Shown here: positions 22,241-31,464 of the stretch, piece by piece
Layout of the letters: the number at the start of each line of letters is the position of its first letter
How positions within the stretch are numbered: the first letter of the stretch is position 1
Assembly (NCBI RefSeq): GCF_028463845.1
Contig: NZ_CP116805.1
Coordinates: 1,116,001-1,180,000 of the forward strand
Origin: Gimibacter soli
Lineage (GTDB): Bacteria > Pseudomonadota > Alphaproteobacteria > Sphingomonadales > Kordiimonadaceae
Length of the DNA stretch: 64,000 bases
Direction: 5' to 3'
Position numbers and translations under genes: made by a program
The notes under the pieces: generated by a model
The model's database searches: none
What the model saw: only the letters and a program-made list of their open reading frames with translations
Told to the model about the DNA's origin: nothing

Positions 22241-25200
22241 ATGGCACAATTCTTTATCTCGAGGCCCATCCTCGCATGGGTCTTCGCCATCTTCATCACG
22301 CTTGCCGGGATCATCGCGATCCCGCAGCTGCCCGTTGCCCAGTATCCGAAGGTTGCCCCGCCGCAGCTGACGATTGCCACCTCCTATCCCGGTGCGTCGC
22401 CGCAGGAGATTTATCAGGCCGTCACCCGTCCGATCGAGGACGAGCTGAACGGTGTTGAAGGCCTGATGTATTTCGAATCCGCGTCCGATACCTCGGGCTC
22501 GGTTTCGATCACGGCAACCTTCTTCGCAGGCACCGATATCGATCAGGCATCGGTGGATGTGCAGAATGCGATCCGCCGGGTGGAGCCACGCCTGCCGAAC
22601 ACGGTGAAGCAGCAGGGCATCGCGGTTGATGAAGCCAGCACCGGCTTCTTGATGGTGGTTTCCCTGCAATCGACCGATGGCGCGCGCGACGAAGTGGCGC
22701 TTGGCGATTATGTGAACCGCAATATCATCGGCGAGCTTCGCCGGCTGGACGGCGTCGGCAAGGCCCAGCTCTTTTCGAGCCAGCGGGCGCTGCGCGTGTG
22801 GATCGATCCCGACAGGCTCGTCGGCTACAACCTGACGGCAGAGGATGTGAATGCGGCGATTGCCGCCCAGAACGCGCAGGTTGCCGCCGGCCAGATCGGT
22901 GCGCTGCCAAGCCCTGTAGTGCAGGACCTGACCGCGACAGTGATCGTCAAAGGCCAGCTTTCCACGGTCGAACAGTTCGGCAATATCGTGCTGCGCGCCA
23001 ATGCGGACGGTTCCACCGTCAAGCTGAAGGATGTGGCGCGGGTCGAACAGGGGGCGGAGCTTTATAACTTCTCCAGCCGCCTCAATGGCCAGTCGAGTGC
23101 AGCGCTTGGTATCCAGCTGTCCACCACCGGCAACGCCATGGCGGTGTCGGCTGCAGTGCGCGACAAGATGGAGGAGCTTTCCCGTTTCTTCCCCGAAGGC
23201 GTGGAATACAAGATCCCCTATGACACCAGCCCGTTCGTTTCGGCTTCCATCAAGAAGGTGGTTGAAACGCTGGTGGAGGCGATGGTGCTTGTCTTCATCG
23301 TCATGTTCGTCTTCCTGCAGAACCTGCGTTACACGCTGATCCCGACCCTCGTGGTGCCGGTTGCCCTCCTTGGCACCTGTGCCGTGATGTATGCGACGGG
23401 CTTTTCGATCAACGTGCTGACGATGTTTGCCATGGTGCTCGCGATCGGCATCCTTGTGGATGACGCCATCGTGGTGGTTGAAAACGTCGAACGCATCATG
23501 GCGGAGGAAGGCCTTCCGCCCGAAGCGGCAACCCGCAAGGCAATGGGCCAGATCACCGGGGCGATCCTCGGGATCACGCTGGTGCTTGCCAGCGTCTTCA
23601 TCCCGATGGCCTTCTTCCCCGGCTCGACCGGTATCATCTACCGCCAGTTCAGCCTGACGATGGTGGTCTCGATCCTCTTCTCGGCTTTCCTCGCGCTGTC
23701 GCTCACGCCCGCGCTTTGTGCCACCTTCCTGAAGCCGATCGAGAAAGGGCATCATCACAAGACGGGCCTTGGCGGCTGGTTCAACCGCACGTTCGAGCGG
23801 ATGGCTGCCGGCTATTCGGGCCGTGTTGCCGGTATCGTGCGCAAGACCGGTCGGATGATGGGTGTCTATGTCGCGCTCCTTGTCGGGCTCGGTTACCTGT
23901 TCATGCAGCTGCCCACGGCTTTCGTGCCGGATGAAGATCAGGGCTTCCTGATCGTCGATATCCAGGGGCCGCCGGAAGCCAGTGCCAACCGCACGCTTTC
24001 GTCGATCAAGGAGATCGAGGCGATCTTCATGGCGGAACCCGCCGTTGACAGCGTGGTTGCGATCCAGGGCTTCAGCTTCTCAGGCAACGGTGCCAATGCG
24101 GCCCTCGCCTTCGTGCCGCTCAAGGACTGGTCCGAACGCGGCGAGGGCGATGCGGCGCAGGATATTGCCAACCGTGCGAACATGAAGCTTTTCGGGCTGA
24201 AGGATGCCCGTACCTTCGCGCTTTCCCCGCCGCCCATCGAGGGCTTCGGGGCAACCGGTGGCTTCTCCTTCCGCCTGCAGGATCGCGGCGGGCTGGGGCA
24301 GGCCGCCCTTTCCGCCGCCGCCGGACAGCTGATGCAGCTGGCGTCGCAAAGCGAAGTTCTTGTCGGTATGCGGGTTGAAGGCTTGCCGGATGCAGCGCAG
24401 GTGATGCTGGTGGTTGACCGCGAGAAGGCAAACGCGCTCGGCGTCACCTTCGCCGATATCAACGCCACGATCACCACCAACATGGGCTCGTCCTATATCA
24501 ACGACTATCCGAACGCCGGCCGCATGCAGCGCGTGATCGTGCAGGCAGAGGCGACGAAGCGGATGCAGGTCGAGGATATCCTCGGGCTGAATGTCCGGAA
24601 CGCCAGCGGTGATATGGTGCCCCTGTCGGCCTTCGCGATTGCCGAATGGCAGAAAGGTCCGCCGCAGATCATCGGCTACAACGGCTATCCGACCGTGCGG
24701 ATTTCGGGTGCCCCCGCACCCGGCCAATCCTCGGGCGATGCTATGGCTGAGATCGAGCGGCTGGCGGCCCAGCTGCCGGAAGGCTTCGGCTATGAATGGA
24801 CGGGTCAGTCGCTCGAGGAAATCAGCTCGGGTTCGCAGGCGCCGCTTCTGTTCGCGCTCAGCATCCTGTTTGTTTTCCTGCTGCTCGCCGGGCTTTACGA
24901 AAGCTGGTCGATCCCGCTTGCCGTGATGCTTGTGGTGCCGCTTGGTGTTGTCGGGTCAGTGATGGCCATGATGCTGCGCGACATGCCGAATGACCTTTAT
25001 TTCAAGGTCGGGCTGATCGCCATCATCGGGCTCAGCGCCAAGAATGCGATCCTGATTGTCGAGTTCGCGAAGGACTATTTCGCTGAGGGCAAATCGCTGA
25101 TGGAATCGGCGCTTGAAGCGGCCAAAATCCGCTTCCGCCCGATCATCATGACGTCGCTTGCCTTCACGCTTGGCGTGCTGCCGCTCGCCATCGCGACGGG

Positions 25201-25354
25201 GCCGAGTGCGGCCAGCCAGAATGCCATCGGCACCGGGGTGCTGGGCGGCATGATCACGGCGACCGTTCTTGCCATCTATTTCGTGCCGGCCTTCTTCGTG
25301 TTCGTGCTGAAAATGCTGAAGACGAAACGGCCAACCGAAGGCAGCGACGTCTGA
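22241..25354 (+). CDS. RND multidrug efflux pump (AcrB/MexB, HAE-1 family)
   Basis: The 1037-residue inner membrane proton/drug antiporter has the full HAE-1 layout: MAQFFISRPILAWVFAIF for TM1, a first periplasmic loop, TM2-6 with the proton-relay pair in ILVDDAIVVVENVER, a second loop, and TM7-12 with the relay Lys in LSAKNAILIVEFAKDY. Substrates are probably hydrophobic drugs or bile-like compounds, judged only from family. No TolC-type outer membrane factor is encoded here, so the pump must borrow one. Confidence 0.96.
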   Translation: MAQFFISRPILAWVFAIFITLAGIIAIPQLPVAQYPKVAPPQLTIATSYPGASPQEIYQAVTRPIEDELNGVEGLMYFESASDTSGSVSITATFFAGTDIDQASVDVQNAIRRVEPRLPNTVKQQGIAVDEASTGFLMVVSLQSTDGARDEVALGDYVNRNIIGELRRLDGVGKAQLFSSQRALRVWIDPDRLVGYNLTAEDVNAAIAAQNAQVAAGQIGALPSPVVQDLTATVIVKGQLSTVEQFGNIVLRANADGSTVKLKDVARVEQGAELYNFSSRLNGQSSAALGIQLSTTGNAMAVSAAVRDKMEELSRFFPEGVEYKIPYDTSPFVSASIKKVVETLVEAMVLVFIVMFVFLQNLRYTLIPTLVVPVALLGTCAVMYATGFSINVLTMFAMVLAIGILVDDAIVVVENVERIMAEEGLPPEAATRKAMGQITGAILGITLVLASVFIPMAFFPGSTGIIYRQFSLTMVVSILFSAFLALSLTPALCATFLKPIEKGHHHKTGLGGWFNRTFERMAAGYSGRVAGIVRKTGRMMGVYVALLVGLGYLFMQLPTAFVPDEDQGFLIVDIQGPPEASANRTLSSIKEIEAIFMAEPAVDSVVAIQGFSFSGNGANAALAFVPLKDWSERGEGDAAQDIANRANMKLFGLKDARTFALSPPPIEGFGATGGFSFRLQDRGGLGQAALSAAAGQLMQLASQSEVLVGMRVEGLPDAAQVMLVVDREKANALGVTFADINATITTNMGSSYINDYPNAGRMQRVIVQAEATKRMQVEDILGLNVRNASGDMVPLSAFAIAEWQKGPPQIIGYNGYPTVRISGAPAPGQSSGDAMAEIERLAAQLPEGFGYEWTGQSLEEISSGSQAPLLFALSILFVFLLLAGLYESWSIPLAVMLVVPLGVVGSVMAMMLRDMPNDLYFKVGLIAIIGLSAKNAILIVEFAKDYFAEGKSLMESALEAAKIRFRPIIMTSLAFTLGVLPLAIATGPSAASQNAIGTGVLGGMITATVLAIYFVPAFFVFVLKMLKTKRPTEGSDV

Positions 25355-25378
25355 TCAAGGTTTCGGGGAAGTGATCCG

Positions 25379-25993
25379 TCACTTCCCCGCTTTCAGCGGA
25401 CGGACAAGCCGATATTCCGCCACGATCAGGTTGGGTATCCAGCAGAGCCATGCAATGGCGGTGTAGGCAGTGTCAAACGCGGCCCCTTCCGCCCCGCCGG
25501 TGGCAACCATGAAAATCACCAGATAAAGCCTGAGCGTGACGGCCGCGAGGGTCAGCGCGAAGGAGCGGATCATCCATATCCGGTGCTGCAGCTGGTCGCG
25601 CCGGCTGATGGCGATCACCGCCATGACGGGTGTGATGATCCAGCCCGCCGCCAGCAACAGGAACCCGACTGAGGCAATCCCTGACGACGGTGAATTGAGC
25701 GCCAGCGCTATGCTGCCCGCTGCCCCAAGAAGGCAGGAGATGACATACAGCCACCCGGTGCCCCGGTGCAGGATCGGCCAGCGCGTACGCAGCCGGGCCG
25801 AGAACTGAAAGCCGCCGACCAGAAGTGCGAGCGGCGAAAACACGAAATGGAAAAAGGCGCCAAGCGTGTTGTGATGAAGGTGGAACCCCGCCGGCTCGCA
25901 GTCGTCGGGCCATGTGCCCAGAAAGAACCGCCAGGAAAGGACGGCGGTTGTGGCCGCCGCCAGCAGCATGAGGATATAGAGCCTTCTTGTCAT
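25379..25993 (-). CDS. DUF2306-family integral membrane protein
   Basis: The 204-residue protein has about six membrane helices. The HLHHNTLGAFFHFVFSPLALL, LHRGTGWLYV and QLQHRIWMIRSFAL segments contain the conserved histidines of the DUF2306 family, whose function is unknown. The start at 25993 (MTRRLYILML) is chosen over a long N-terminal extension that overlaps the MipA gene region and has no membrane character. The gene converges on the RND pump gene with a 24-bp gap. Confidence 0.8.
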   Translation of the reverse strand: MTRRLYILMLLAAATTAVLSWRFFLGTWPDDCEPAGFHLHHNTLGAFFHFVFSPLALLVGGFQFSARLRTRWPILHRGTGWLYVISCLLGAAGSIALALNSPSSGIASVGFLLLAAGWIITPVMAVIAISRRDQLQHRIWMIRSFALTLAAVTLRLYLVIFMVATGGAEGAAFDTAYTAIAWLCWIPNLIVAEYRLVRPLKAGK

Positions 25994-26032
25994 GGGTCTT
26001 CTTTCGTTGCCGCGTGAGGGGCGGATCAGTCC

Positions 26033-26079
26033 GGCGGGGTTCGCGCCCCGCCACCGGCCCGCAGGGGCGCGGGTGGCGG
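26033..26079. other. Two alternative GC-rich hairpins
   Basis: GGCGGGG (26033-26039) can pair with CCCCGCC (26046-26052). Alternatively CCGCCACC (26048-26055) can pair with GGTGGCGG (26072-26079). The two overlap and exclude one another. They lie in the minus-strand gap between the MipA stop and the DUF2306 start; there is no T tract, so a simple terminator is unlikely. Confidence 0.35.
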
Positions 26080-26100
26080 CGAGGATGCTGCTTTGGGGGC

Positions 26101-26883
26101 TCAGAAATTGTAGGCGAGGCCGAAGCCGAGGGTCAGTTCGTAGTTCTTGTCGATCCCCGGATGGTCGCGGATGTCCTTGTCGAGATAGGCACCCTGTGCG
26201 AAGCCGATCAGCGTCCAGCTGTCCGAAAGGCTGTAAACGGTGGTGAGGCCACCCTGATAATTCACGACCGACCCTGAAAGGGCATAGAGGGGCAGGACAG
26301 GCTTGTCCTTTTCGATCATGCGGTCCTGCTGCTTCTGGGTGATGCCCCACATATGGTTGGCGAGCTTGCGGCTTTGCCATGTGACCCCCACCGACGGCGA
26401 CAGGGTGAATTTGTCGGTGATCTGGAAATCATATTCGTAAGACGCCGAAAGTTCGGTGCCATTGTGGGTGTCGGTCACATCCTGCAGGGCCACGAGGTCC
26501 AGCCGGCCCATGCCACCACCGATGGAGGCGCGCAGGCCCATGTCGGCGGTCACCTTGTTGCGGCTTTCGCCGGGCAGCATGCGGGCGGCGGCAATCACAT
26601 CAAGGCCGAAGCTGAGGCCTGCTTCCTCGTCCGGCTTGATCAGGTGATAGCCAAGTGCTGTCGCATCGATGAAGAAGCGGTCGCCGCGATAGGCAACATA
26701 GGGCACAGCCTGGAACTCGTTGTCTTCGGCAGCGAAGGGGGTGTCATAATAAAGCCCGATGGCGCCGACCGACCACCGCGGCGGGCCGCCGGCGCCGTCG
26801 TCGTCATCGCCGTGGGCGGGCAGGGCCGCGAGGATGGCCGCAACAGGCAATAGCGCCCATGAGGTGCCGGGATTGAAACGCAT
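26101..26883 (-). CDS. MipA/OmpV family outer membrane protein
   Basis: The 260-residue protein has a signal peptide (AALPAHG, cleavage about residue 25), the MipA/OmpV opening WSVGAIGLYYDTPF, a series of amphipathic strands, and an ELTLGFGLAYNF terminus typical of outer membrane barrels. In E. coli MipA is a scaffold for MltA and PBP1B; other members are porins or antigens, so function here is open. It diverges from the LytTR regulator gene, a recurring arrangement that suggests control of the porin by that regulator, which is inference. Confidence 0.87.
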   Translation of the reverse strand: MRFNPGTSWALLPVAAILAALPAHGDDDDGAGGPPRWSVGAIGLYYDTPFAAEDNEFQAVPYVAYRGDRFFIDATALGYHLIKPDEEAGLSFGLDVIAAARMLPGESRNKVTADMGLRASIGGGMGRLDLVALQDVTDTHNGTELSASYEYDFQITDKFTLSPSVGVTWQSRKLANHMWGITQKQQDRMIEKDKPVLPLYALSGSVVNYQGGLTTVYSLSDSWTLIGFAQGAYLDKDIRDHPGIDKNYELTLGFGLAYNF

Positions 26884-27144
26884 ATACTGCTCCTTGTTCG
26901 CTCGTCATGTCTCGGGTTTGGGGGCAGACCCGCATCGGTGCCCCGCGGCCTGAATGGCGGGCAAAACCGGACGAAGAAAGCGCAATTGCGTGAGTTTGCC
27001 GTTTCTCTTCGTGAATTTGCCGGGGCATTGTCCGTGCTGATTTGGCGAACGCGAAAGGGTCATCGCGGGCCGCGCCAATTTGCGCTGGCAGGATGTAGCC
27101 AACCTCCGCTACGATCCCGTCAAAAGAAGCATGAGCAGCGAGTG

Positions 27145-28011
27145 ATGACAGGCGAACGTCTTTTCAGATTGTGGGGCGCCCCCGATAACCGGAAGTCCTT
27201 TGCCCTGAAGGTGGCAGGGATGCTGGTGGCCGGTTTCACCCTTGGCACTATCACGCCCTATGACAGTGCCGGACTACCCGTCCCCCTGAGATATGCCTAC
27301 TGGGTCTTTTCGGTGCTGCTGGGGCTTGCGGTTGCACGGCCAATCGCGGAATGGGTCATTCCGCGCCTGATCGAGAAGGGCCGCTCGGCGCTTTCCATCT
27401 TCATGCTCTTTTGTGCGGCAATTTCGGTGCCGATCTTTGTCTATGTGATTGCGGCGGATGTAGCGGTCTATTTCGGCGCCCAGCATCCGAATTCGCTTAG
27501 CTGGGGAAGCCTGCTGCACTTTCTAGGTGATGTACCGGTCCAGTATTTCGGCTCGATTCTCTTCGGTTATGCCTTCTGGTATTTTCAGGTTTTCATCATC
27601 GTGGTGCTGGTGTTTGGCGGGCTCGGCCTCGCGCTCGAACGATATGCAATGCCTGATGACGCACCGGCTGCGTTCCAGCCCGAAGCCGGGCATCTGTTCC
27701 TGCGCCGCCTGCCGGATGCCATCGGCAAGAAGCTCGTTTGCCTTTCGATGGAAGATCATTATGTGCGTGCCCATACGGAAAAGGGCGATACGCTCCTTTT
27801 CATGCGCATGTCGGATGCGGTTGACGAGCTGAAGGGATATCCGGGCGCGCAGGTGCACCGCTCATGGTGGGTGGCGTTTGATGCCATCGACCGCGTGGTG
27901 CGCGACAGCCGCCGTCATGTGGTGAAGCTCACGAACGGCGAGGCCGTGCCGGTATCCAAAACCTATCTGGATAATCTCGCGCCCTTCCTGCCGGAGCAGG
28001 AACGGGCCTAG
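27145..28011 (+). CDS. Membrane-anchored LytTR-domain transcriptional regulator
   Basis: The 288-residue protein has about four membrane helices in residues 20-170 and a C-terminal LytTR DNA-binding domain (residues about 185-280: LVCLSMEDHYVRAHTEKGDT, GAQVHRSWWVAFDAIDRV, VKLTNGEAVPVSKTY). It lacks a receiver domain, so it probably senses a membrane signal directly. The ATG at 27145 has GAGCAGCGAG before it; longer in-frame starts add non-homologous sequence. Its TAG stop shares CTAG with the LacI gene. MipA/OmpV is divergent and may be a target. Confidence 0.85.
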   Translation: MTGERLFRLWGAPDNRKSFALKVAGMLVAGFTLGTITPYDSAGLPVPLRYAYWVFSVLLGLAVARPIAEWVIPRLIEKGRSALSIFMLFCAAISVPIFVYVIAADVAVYFGAQHPNSLSWGSLLHFLGDVPVQYFGSILFGYAFWYFQVFIIVVLVFGGLGLALERYAMPDDAPAAFQPEAGHLFLRRLPDAIGKKLVCLSMEDHYVRAHTEKGDTLLFMRMSDAVDELKGYPGAQVHRSWWVAFDAIDRVVRDSRRHVVKLTNGEAVPVSKTYLDNLAPFLPEQERA

Positions 28012-29003
28012 GCCTTCGGGCGCCCCGCACTCTGGCGGATCACCATTTCGTAGGGGAGATGCTGGCTTGTCTCCGCCAAGTGTGCGCCTTGCAGAAGGCT
28101 GAGAAGCATCCCCATTGCCTTGGAGCCGAACTCCTCCGCCGGTTGGCGGATGGTGGTGAGGGGCGGTTTGCAATATTCGGCGAAAAGGATGTCGTCAAAC
28201 CCGACGATGGAAATATCGTCCGGGACCTTCAGGCCCATTTCCCAGACACTGTGCATGGCACCGATGGCCATTTCATCGCTGAGGCAGAAAAGCGCGGTCG
28301 GTGGCTTGCCAAGCGCCATCAGCTGCGTTGCCGCGTGGCGGCCCGAACTGGCCGAGAAATCACCGCGCGCGATCAGGCCTTCATCGAACGGCAGGCCTGC
28401 GGCTTCAAGTGCCGCGCGGTACCCACGCAGGCGTTCCCGCGTGAGGCGGCTCTCCGATGGCCCCTTGGTAACGCCGATGCGCCTGTGGCCCAGCGAGACC
28501 AGATATTCTGTCATGGCGCGGGCCGCCCCCGCATTATCAAGCTGGATCTTGGGGATGCGGGCATCCTCAACACAGTCGCAGGCATTGACGAGCGGGATAT
28601 CGGCTACCGCACCATTTTCCATCGGCAGGCGGCCATTCAGCTGGATCACCCCGTCCGCCAGCCGGGCTCGCACCATCGATGCGTATGAATCCTCGATCTC
28701 GCTTTCGCCGCGCGTATCGCCCAGAAGCACCGAATAGCCGGCTCGCTGCGCCGTATGCTCAATGCCGCGAATGACCCGCGAGAAAAAGGGGTTCGAGATA
28801 TCGGGCACCAGCACCACGATGGTCTTTGACTTGCGGGTCGAGAAGTTACGGGCCGACATATCCGGCATGTAGCCGGTTTCCCGGATGGCGGCCTCCACCT
28901 TTTCCCGCGTGGCGGGGGAAACCTTGTCCGGGTTGCTCATGGTGCGGGACACAGTGGCGACAGATACACCCGCCAGCCTTGAAATGTCCCTGATCGTCGT
29001 CAT
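28008..29003 (-). CDS. LacI-family repressor of the sugar oxidation module
   Basis: The 331-residue protein has the LacI helix-turn-helix (MTTIRDISRLAGVSVATVSR), a hinge near residues 46-60, and a periplasmic-binding-like effector domain (VPDISNPFFSRVIRGIEHTA, VGFDDILFAEYCKPPLTTIR). It is divergent from the Gfo/Idh gene. Perfect palindromes TGTAACCGGTTACA lie in that divergent region and before the GMC operon and match the classical LacI/GalR operator style, so they are almost certainly its binding sites. Effector is probably a sugar or 3-keto sugar, unknown. Confidence 0.93.
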   Translation of the reverse strand: MTTIRDISRLAGVSVATVSRTMSNPDKVSPATREKVEAAIRETGYMPDMSARNFSTRKSKTIVVLVPDISNPFFSRVIRGIEHTAQRAGYSVLLGDTRGESEIEDSYASMVRARLADGVIQLNGRLPMENGAVADIPLVNACDCVEDARIPKIQLDNAGAARAMTEYLVSLGHRRIGVTKGPSESRLTRERLRGYRAALEAAGLPFDEGLIARGDFSASSGRHAATQLMALGKPPTALFCLSDEMAIGAMHSVWEMGLKVPDDISIVGFDDILFAEYCKPPLTTIRQPAEEFGSKAMGMLLSLLQGAHLAETSQHLPYEMVIRQSAGRPKA

Positions 29004-29092
29004 CCCGTTTTCCCTATGGTCTTGAAGGCCTTGCGCCTGATTGGCCTGCATTCTGGCGACAACGGATTGAAAGATCAATCGAATGTGGTGGC

Positions 29093-29121
29093 TTGCGCGC
29101 AGAAATGTAACCGGTTACAGT
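29093..29121 (+). promoter_or_regulatory. Promoter with LacI-type operator before the Gfo/Idh gene
   Basis: TTGCGC (29093-29098) and TACAGT (29116-29121) form a -35/-10 pair 17 bp apart. The perfect palindrome TGTAACCGGTTACA (29106-29119) covers the spacer and most of the -10. Binding there would block RNA polymerase. Confidence 0.8.
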
Positions 29122-29163
29122 CGGGCCTGTGGGAGTGATATCGCAAGGGATACGGGAGGCAGA

Positions 29164-30357
29164 ATGATCCGCGCCAGAATACGCATGGGCATGGTCGGGG
29201 GCGGCGAAGGCGCCTTCATCGGCGACATTCATCGCATGGCGGCGCGGCTTGATGGCCAGATCGAGCTTGTGTGCGGCGCTTTCAGCCGGGACGCTGAAAA
29301 CTGCCGCCGCACGGCTGCATCCCTCGGCCTTGCGCCTGAGCGCGCTTATGAAAGCTACGAGGCGATGTTTGTGGCAGAAGCAGCATTGCCGGCGGATGTC
29401 CGTATGCAGTTTGTGGCCATTGTCACCCCCAACCACCTGCACCTGCCGGTGGCGCTCGCGGCCCTCAAGCATGGCTTCCATGTGATGAGCGACAAGCCAG
29501 CGACCCTCAACCTCGCCGAAGCCGTAACGCTCGAAGCCGCGATCAAGGCCTCGGGCTGCCATTATGGCCTCACCCATACCTATCTTGGCTATCCACTGGT
29601 GCGGCAGGCGCGGGATATGATTGCGGCGGGCGAAATTGGCGCGGTGCGGCGGATCAGTGTTGAATATCCGCAAGGCTGGCTGTCTGCCCCCCTTGAAGGC
29701 AGCGGCAACAAACAGGCCGACTGGCGGACCGATCCGGCGCGCGCTGGCCTTGGCGGGGCGCTTGGCGATATCGGCACGCATGCCAGCAGCCTTGCGGAAT
29801 ATATAACAGGCGACCGGATCAGCCATGTGTGCGCCGATTTGCGCGCCGTGGTGCCAGGGCGGCGGCTTGATGATGATGTTGCGGTGCTTTTCCAGATGGA
29901 GCAGGGCGCGCACGGCTCGCTGATGGCAAGCCAGATCTCAGCGGGCGAGGAAAACGGCCTATGGATCAGGATATCGGGCGAGAAAGGCACGCTCGAATGG
30001 CACCAGATGGCGCCGAACGAATTGATCCTGCGCCGGCCGGGTGCGCCTGTCGCCACCTACCACGCCGGGGCTGAATTCGAGTATCTGACACTCGCAGCCC
30101 GGAGGGCTTGCCGCACGCCTTCGGGGCATCCGGAAGGCTATATCGAGGCTTTCGCCAACCTCTACCGCGATTTCGCCAGCATTGTGCGCGGTGACAAGCG
30201 GGCTTTGGACGATGCGCCGCTGCCGGGCATCGAGCTTGGCCTAAGCGCCATGGCCTTTGTGGAAGCCGTGGTGAAGAACGCGGCGGGCGACGAAAAATGG
30301 ACGGATATCGGCGCGCTCGTCACCGCAGCGCGCCGCGGACAGGAGACAGACCGGTGA
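29164..30357 (+). CDS. Gfo/Idh/MocA family oxidoreductase
   Basis: The 397-residue protein has an N-terminal NAD(P)-binding Rossmann domain (RMGMVGGGEGAFIGDIHRMA; SDKPATLN in place of the common EKP motif) and a C-terminal GFO/IDH/MocA domain with the catalytic-region GALGDIGTHASSLAEY. Family members oxidise or reduce sugars at C-OH positions, including C3 of glycosides. Start ATG 29164 follows GGGAGGCAG. The stop overlaps the next gene by four bases. No signal peptide is seen, so it acts in the cytoplasm, perhaps interconverting 3-keto and normal sugars. Confidence 0.92.
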   Translation: MIRARIRMGMVGGGEGAFIGDIHRMAARLDGQIELVCGAFSRDAENCRRTAASLGLAPERAYESYEAMFVAEAALPADVRMQFVAIVTPNHLHLPVALAALKHGFHVMSDKPATLNLAEAVTLEAAIKASGCHYGLTHTYLGYPLVRQARDMIAAGEIGAVRRISVEYPQGWLSAPLEGSGNKQADWRTDPARAGLGGALGDIGTHASSLAEYITGDRISHVCADLRAVVPGRRLDDDVAVLFQMEQGAHGSLMASQISAGEENGLWIRISGEKGTLEWHQMAPNELILRRPGAPVATYHAGAEFEYLTLAARRACRTPSGHPEGYIEAFANLYRDFASIVRGDKRALDDAPLPGIELGLSAMAFVEAVVKNAAGDEKWTDIGALVTAARRGQETDR

Positions 30358-31373
30358 AAATGATCAAAGGCCCGGCGCTCTTCCTTGCCCAGTTTCTGGG
30401 TGACGAAGCGCCTTTCAACAGCCTGCCGGCCATCACCAAATGGGCCGCAAGCCTTGGCTATAAGGGCGTGCAGATCCCGACAAGCGATCCGGCGATCTTC
30501 AACCTGAAGCTTGCCGCCGAAAGCCAGGATTATGCCGACGAGATCAAAGGCATTTGCGCCGAGGCAGGTGTGGAGGTCACCGAGCTTTCAACCCACCTGC
30601 AGGGCCAGCTGGTGGCGTGCCATCCGGCCTATGCCGATCTCTTCGCGGGCTTCGCCCCCGCCGAGATGCGCGGCAAGCCCGAAGCCACCGCCGCATGGGC
30701 AACCGAGGAATTGAAGCTGGCGGCGAAGGCAAGCGCGCGCATGGGGTTGAAAAGCCATGCGACCTTCTCGGGCGCGCTGCTGTGGCACACTGTTTATCCG
30801 TGGCCGCAGCGCCCCGCCGGGATGGTCGAGGAAGGCTTCAAGGAACTGGCGCGGCGCTGGAAACCGATTCTGGACGCGTTCGAGGATGCAGGCGTGGATG
30901 CCTGCTACGAACTGCATCCGGGGGAAGACCTGCACGACGGCGTCACGTTCGAGCGGTTCCTGGAGGCGGTCGGCAATCACCCGCGCGCCAATATCCTGTA
31001 TGACCCGAGCCATTTCATCTTGCAGCAGCTGGATTATCTGGCTTTCATCGATCATTACCACAGCCGCATTCGCGCCTTCCATGTGAAGGATGCCGAGTTC
31101 CGGCCGAATGGCAAAAGTGGCGTTTATGGCGGTTATCAGGGTTGGGTCGAACGGCCGGGCCGTTTCCGGTCGCTCGGTGACGGACAGATCGATTTCAAGG
31201 CCATCTTCTCGAAGCTCACGCAGTATGATTACGATGGCTGGGCCGTCGTCGAGTGGGAATGCTGCCTGAAGCATCCGGAAGACGGTGCTCGCGAAGGTGC
31301 CAAGTTTGTGGCCGACCATATCATCCGCCCGGCGCCCCGTGCGTTTGACGATTTCGCGGCAGCGGGCGGCTGA
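30354..31373 (+). CDS. Sugar phosphate isomerase/epimerase-like TIM-barrel protein
   Basis: The 339-residue protein is of the xylose-isomerase-like TIM-barrel family. Likely metal ligands appear in CYELHPGEDL (Glu), ILYDPSHFI (Asp, His), AFHVKDAEF (His) and AVVEWECCL (Glu). The start is GTG 30354, overlapping the previous stop (GTGA) with AGGAG eight bases upstream; ATG 30360 is too far from that site. Proteins of this family isomerise sugars, or catalyse 3-keto-glycoside cleavage in some pathways. Cotranscription with Gfo/Idh suggests the two act in sequence. Confidence 0.9.
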   Translation: MKMIKGPALFLAQFLGDEAPFNSLPAITKWAASLGYKGVQIPTSDPAIFNLKLAAESQDYADEIKGICAEAGVEVTELSTHLQGQLVACHPAYADLFAGFAPAEMRGKPEATAAWATEELKLAAKASARMGLKSHATFSGALLWHTVYPWPQRPAGMVEEGFKELARRWKPILDAFEDAGVDACYELHPGEDLHDGVTFERFLEAVGNHPRANILYDPSHFILQQLDYLAFIDHYHSRIRAFHVKDAEFRPNGKSGVYGGYQGWVERPGRFRSLGDGQIDFKAIFSKLTQYDYDGWAVVEWECCLKHPEDGAREGAKFVADHIIRPAPRAFDDFAAAGG

Positions 31374-31400
31374 GGCAGATGCATCTTTCGTTCGGTTGAA

Positions 31401-31430
31401 TTGACAGCTTTTTCTGTAACCGGTTACAGA
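31401..31430 (+). promoter_or_regulatory. Promoter with second LacI-type operator, before the GMC operon
   Basis: A consensus TTGACA (31401-31406) and TACAGA (31425-31430) are 18 bp apart. The 16-bp palindrome CTGTAACCGGTTACAG (31414-31429) overlaps spacer and -10 exactly as at the first site. Confidence 0.82.
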
Positions 31431-31464
31431 TTCTGCGGGAAGCAGGGACAACGAGGGGGAGTCC

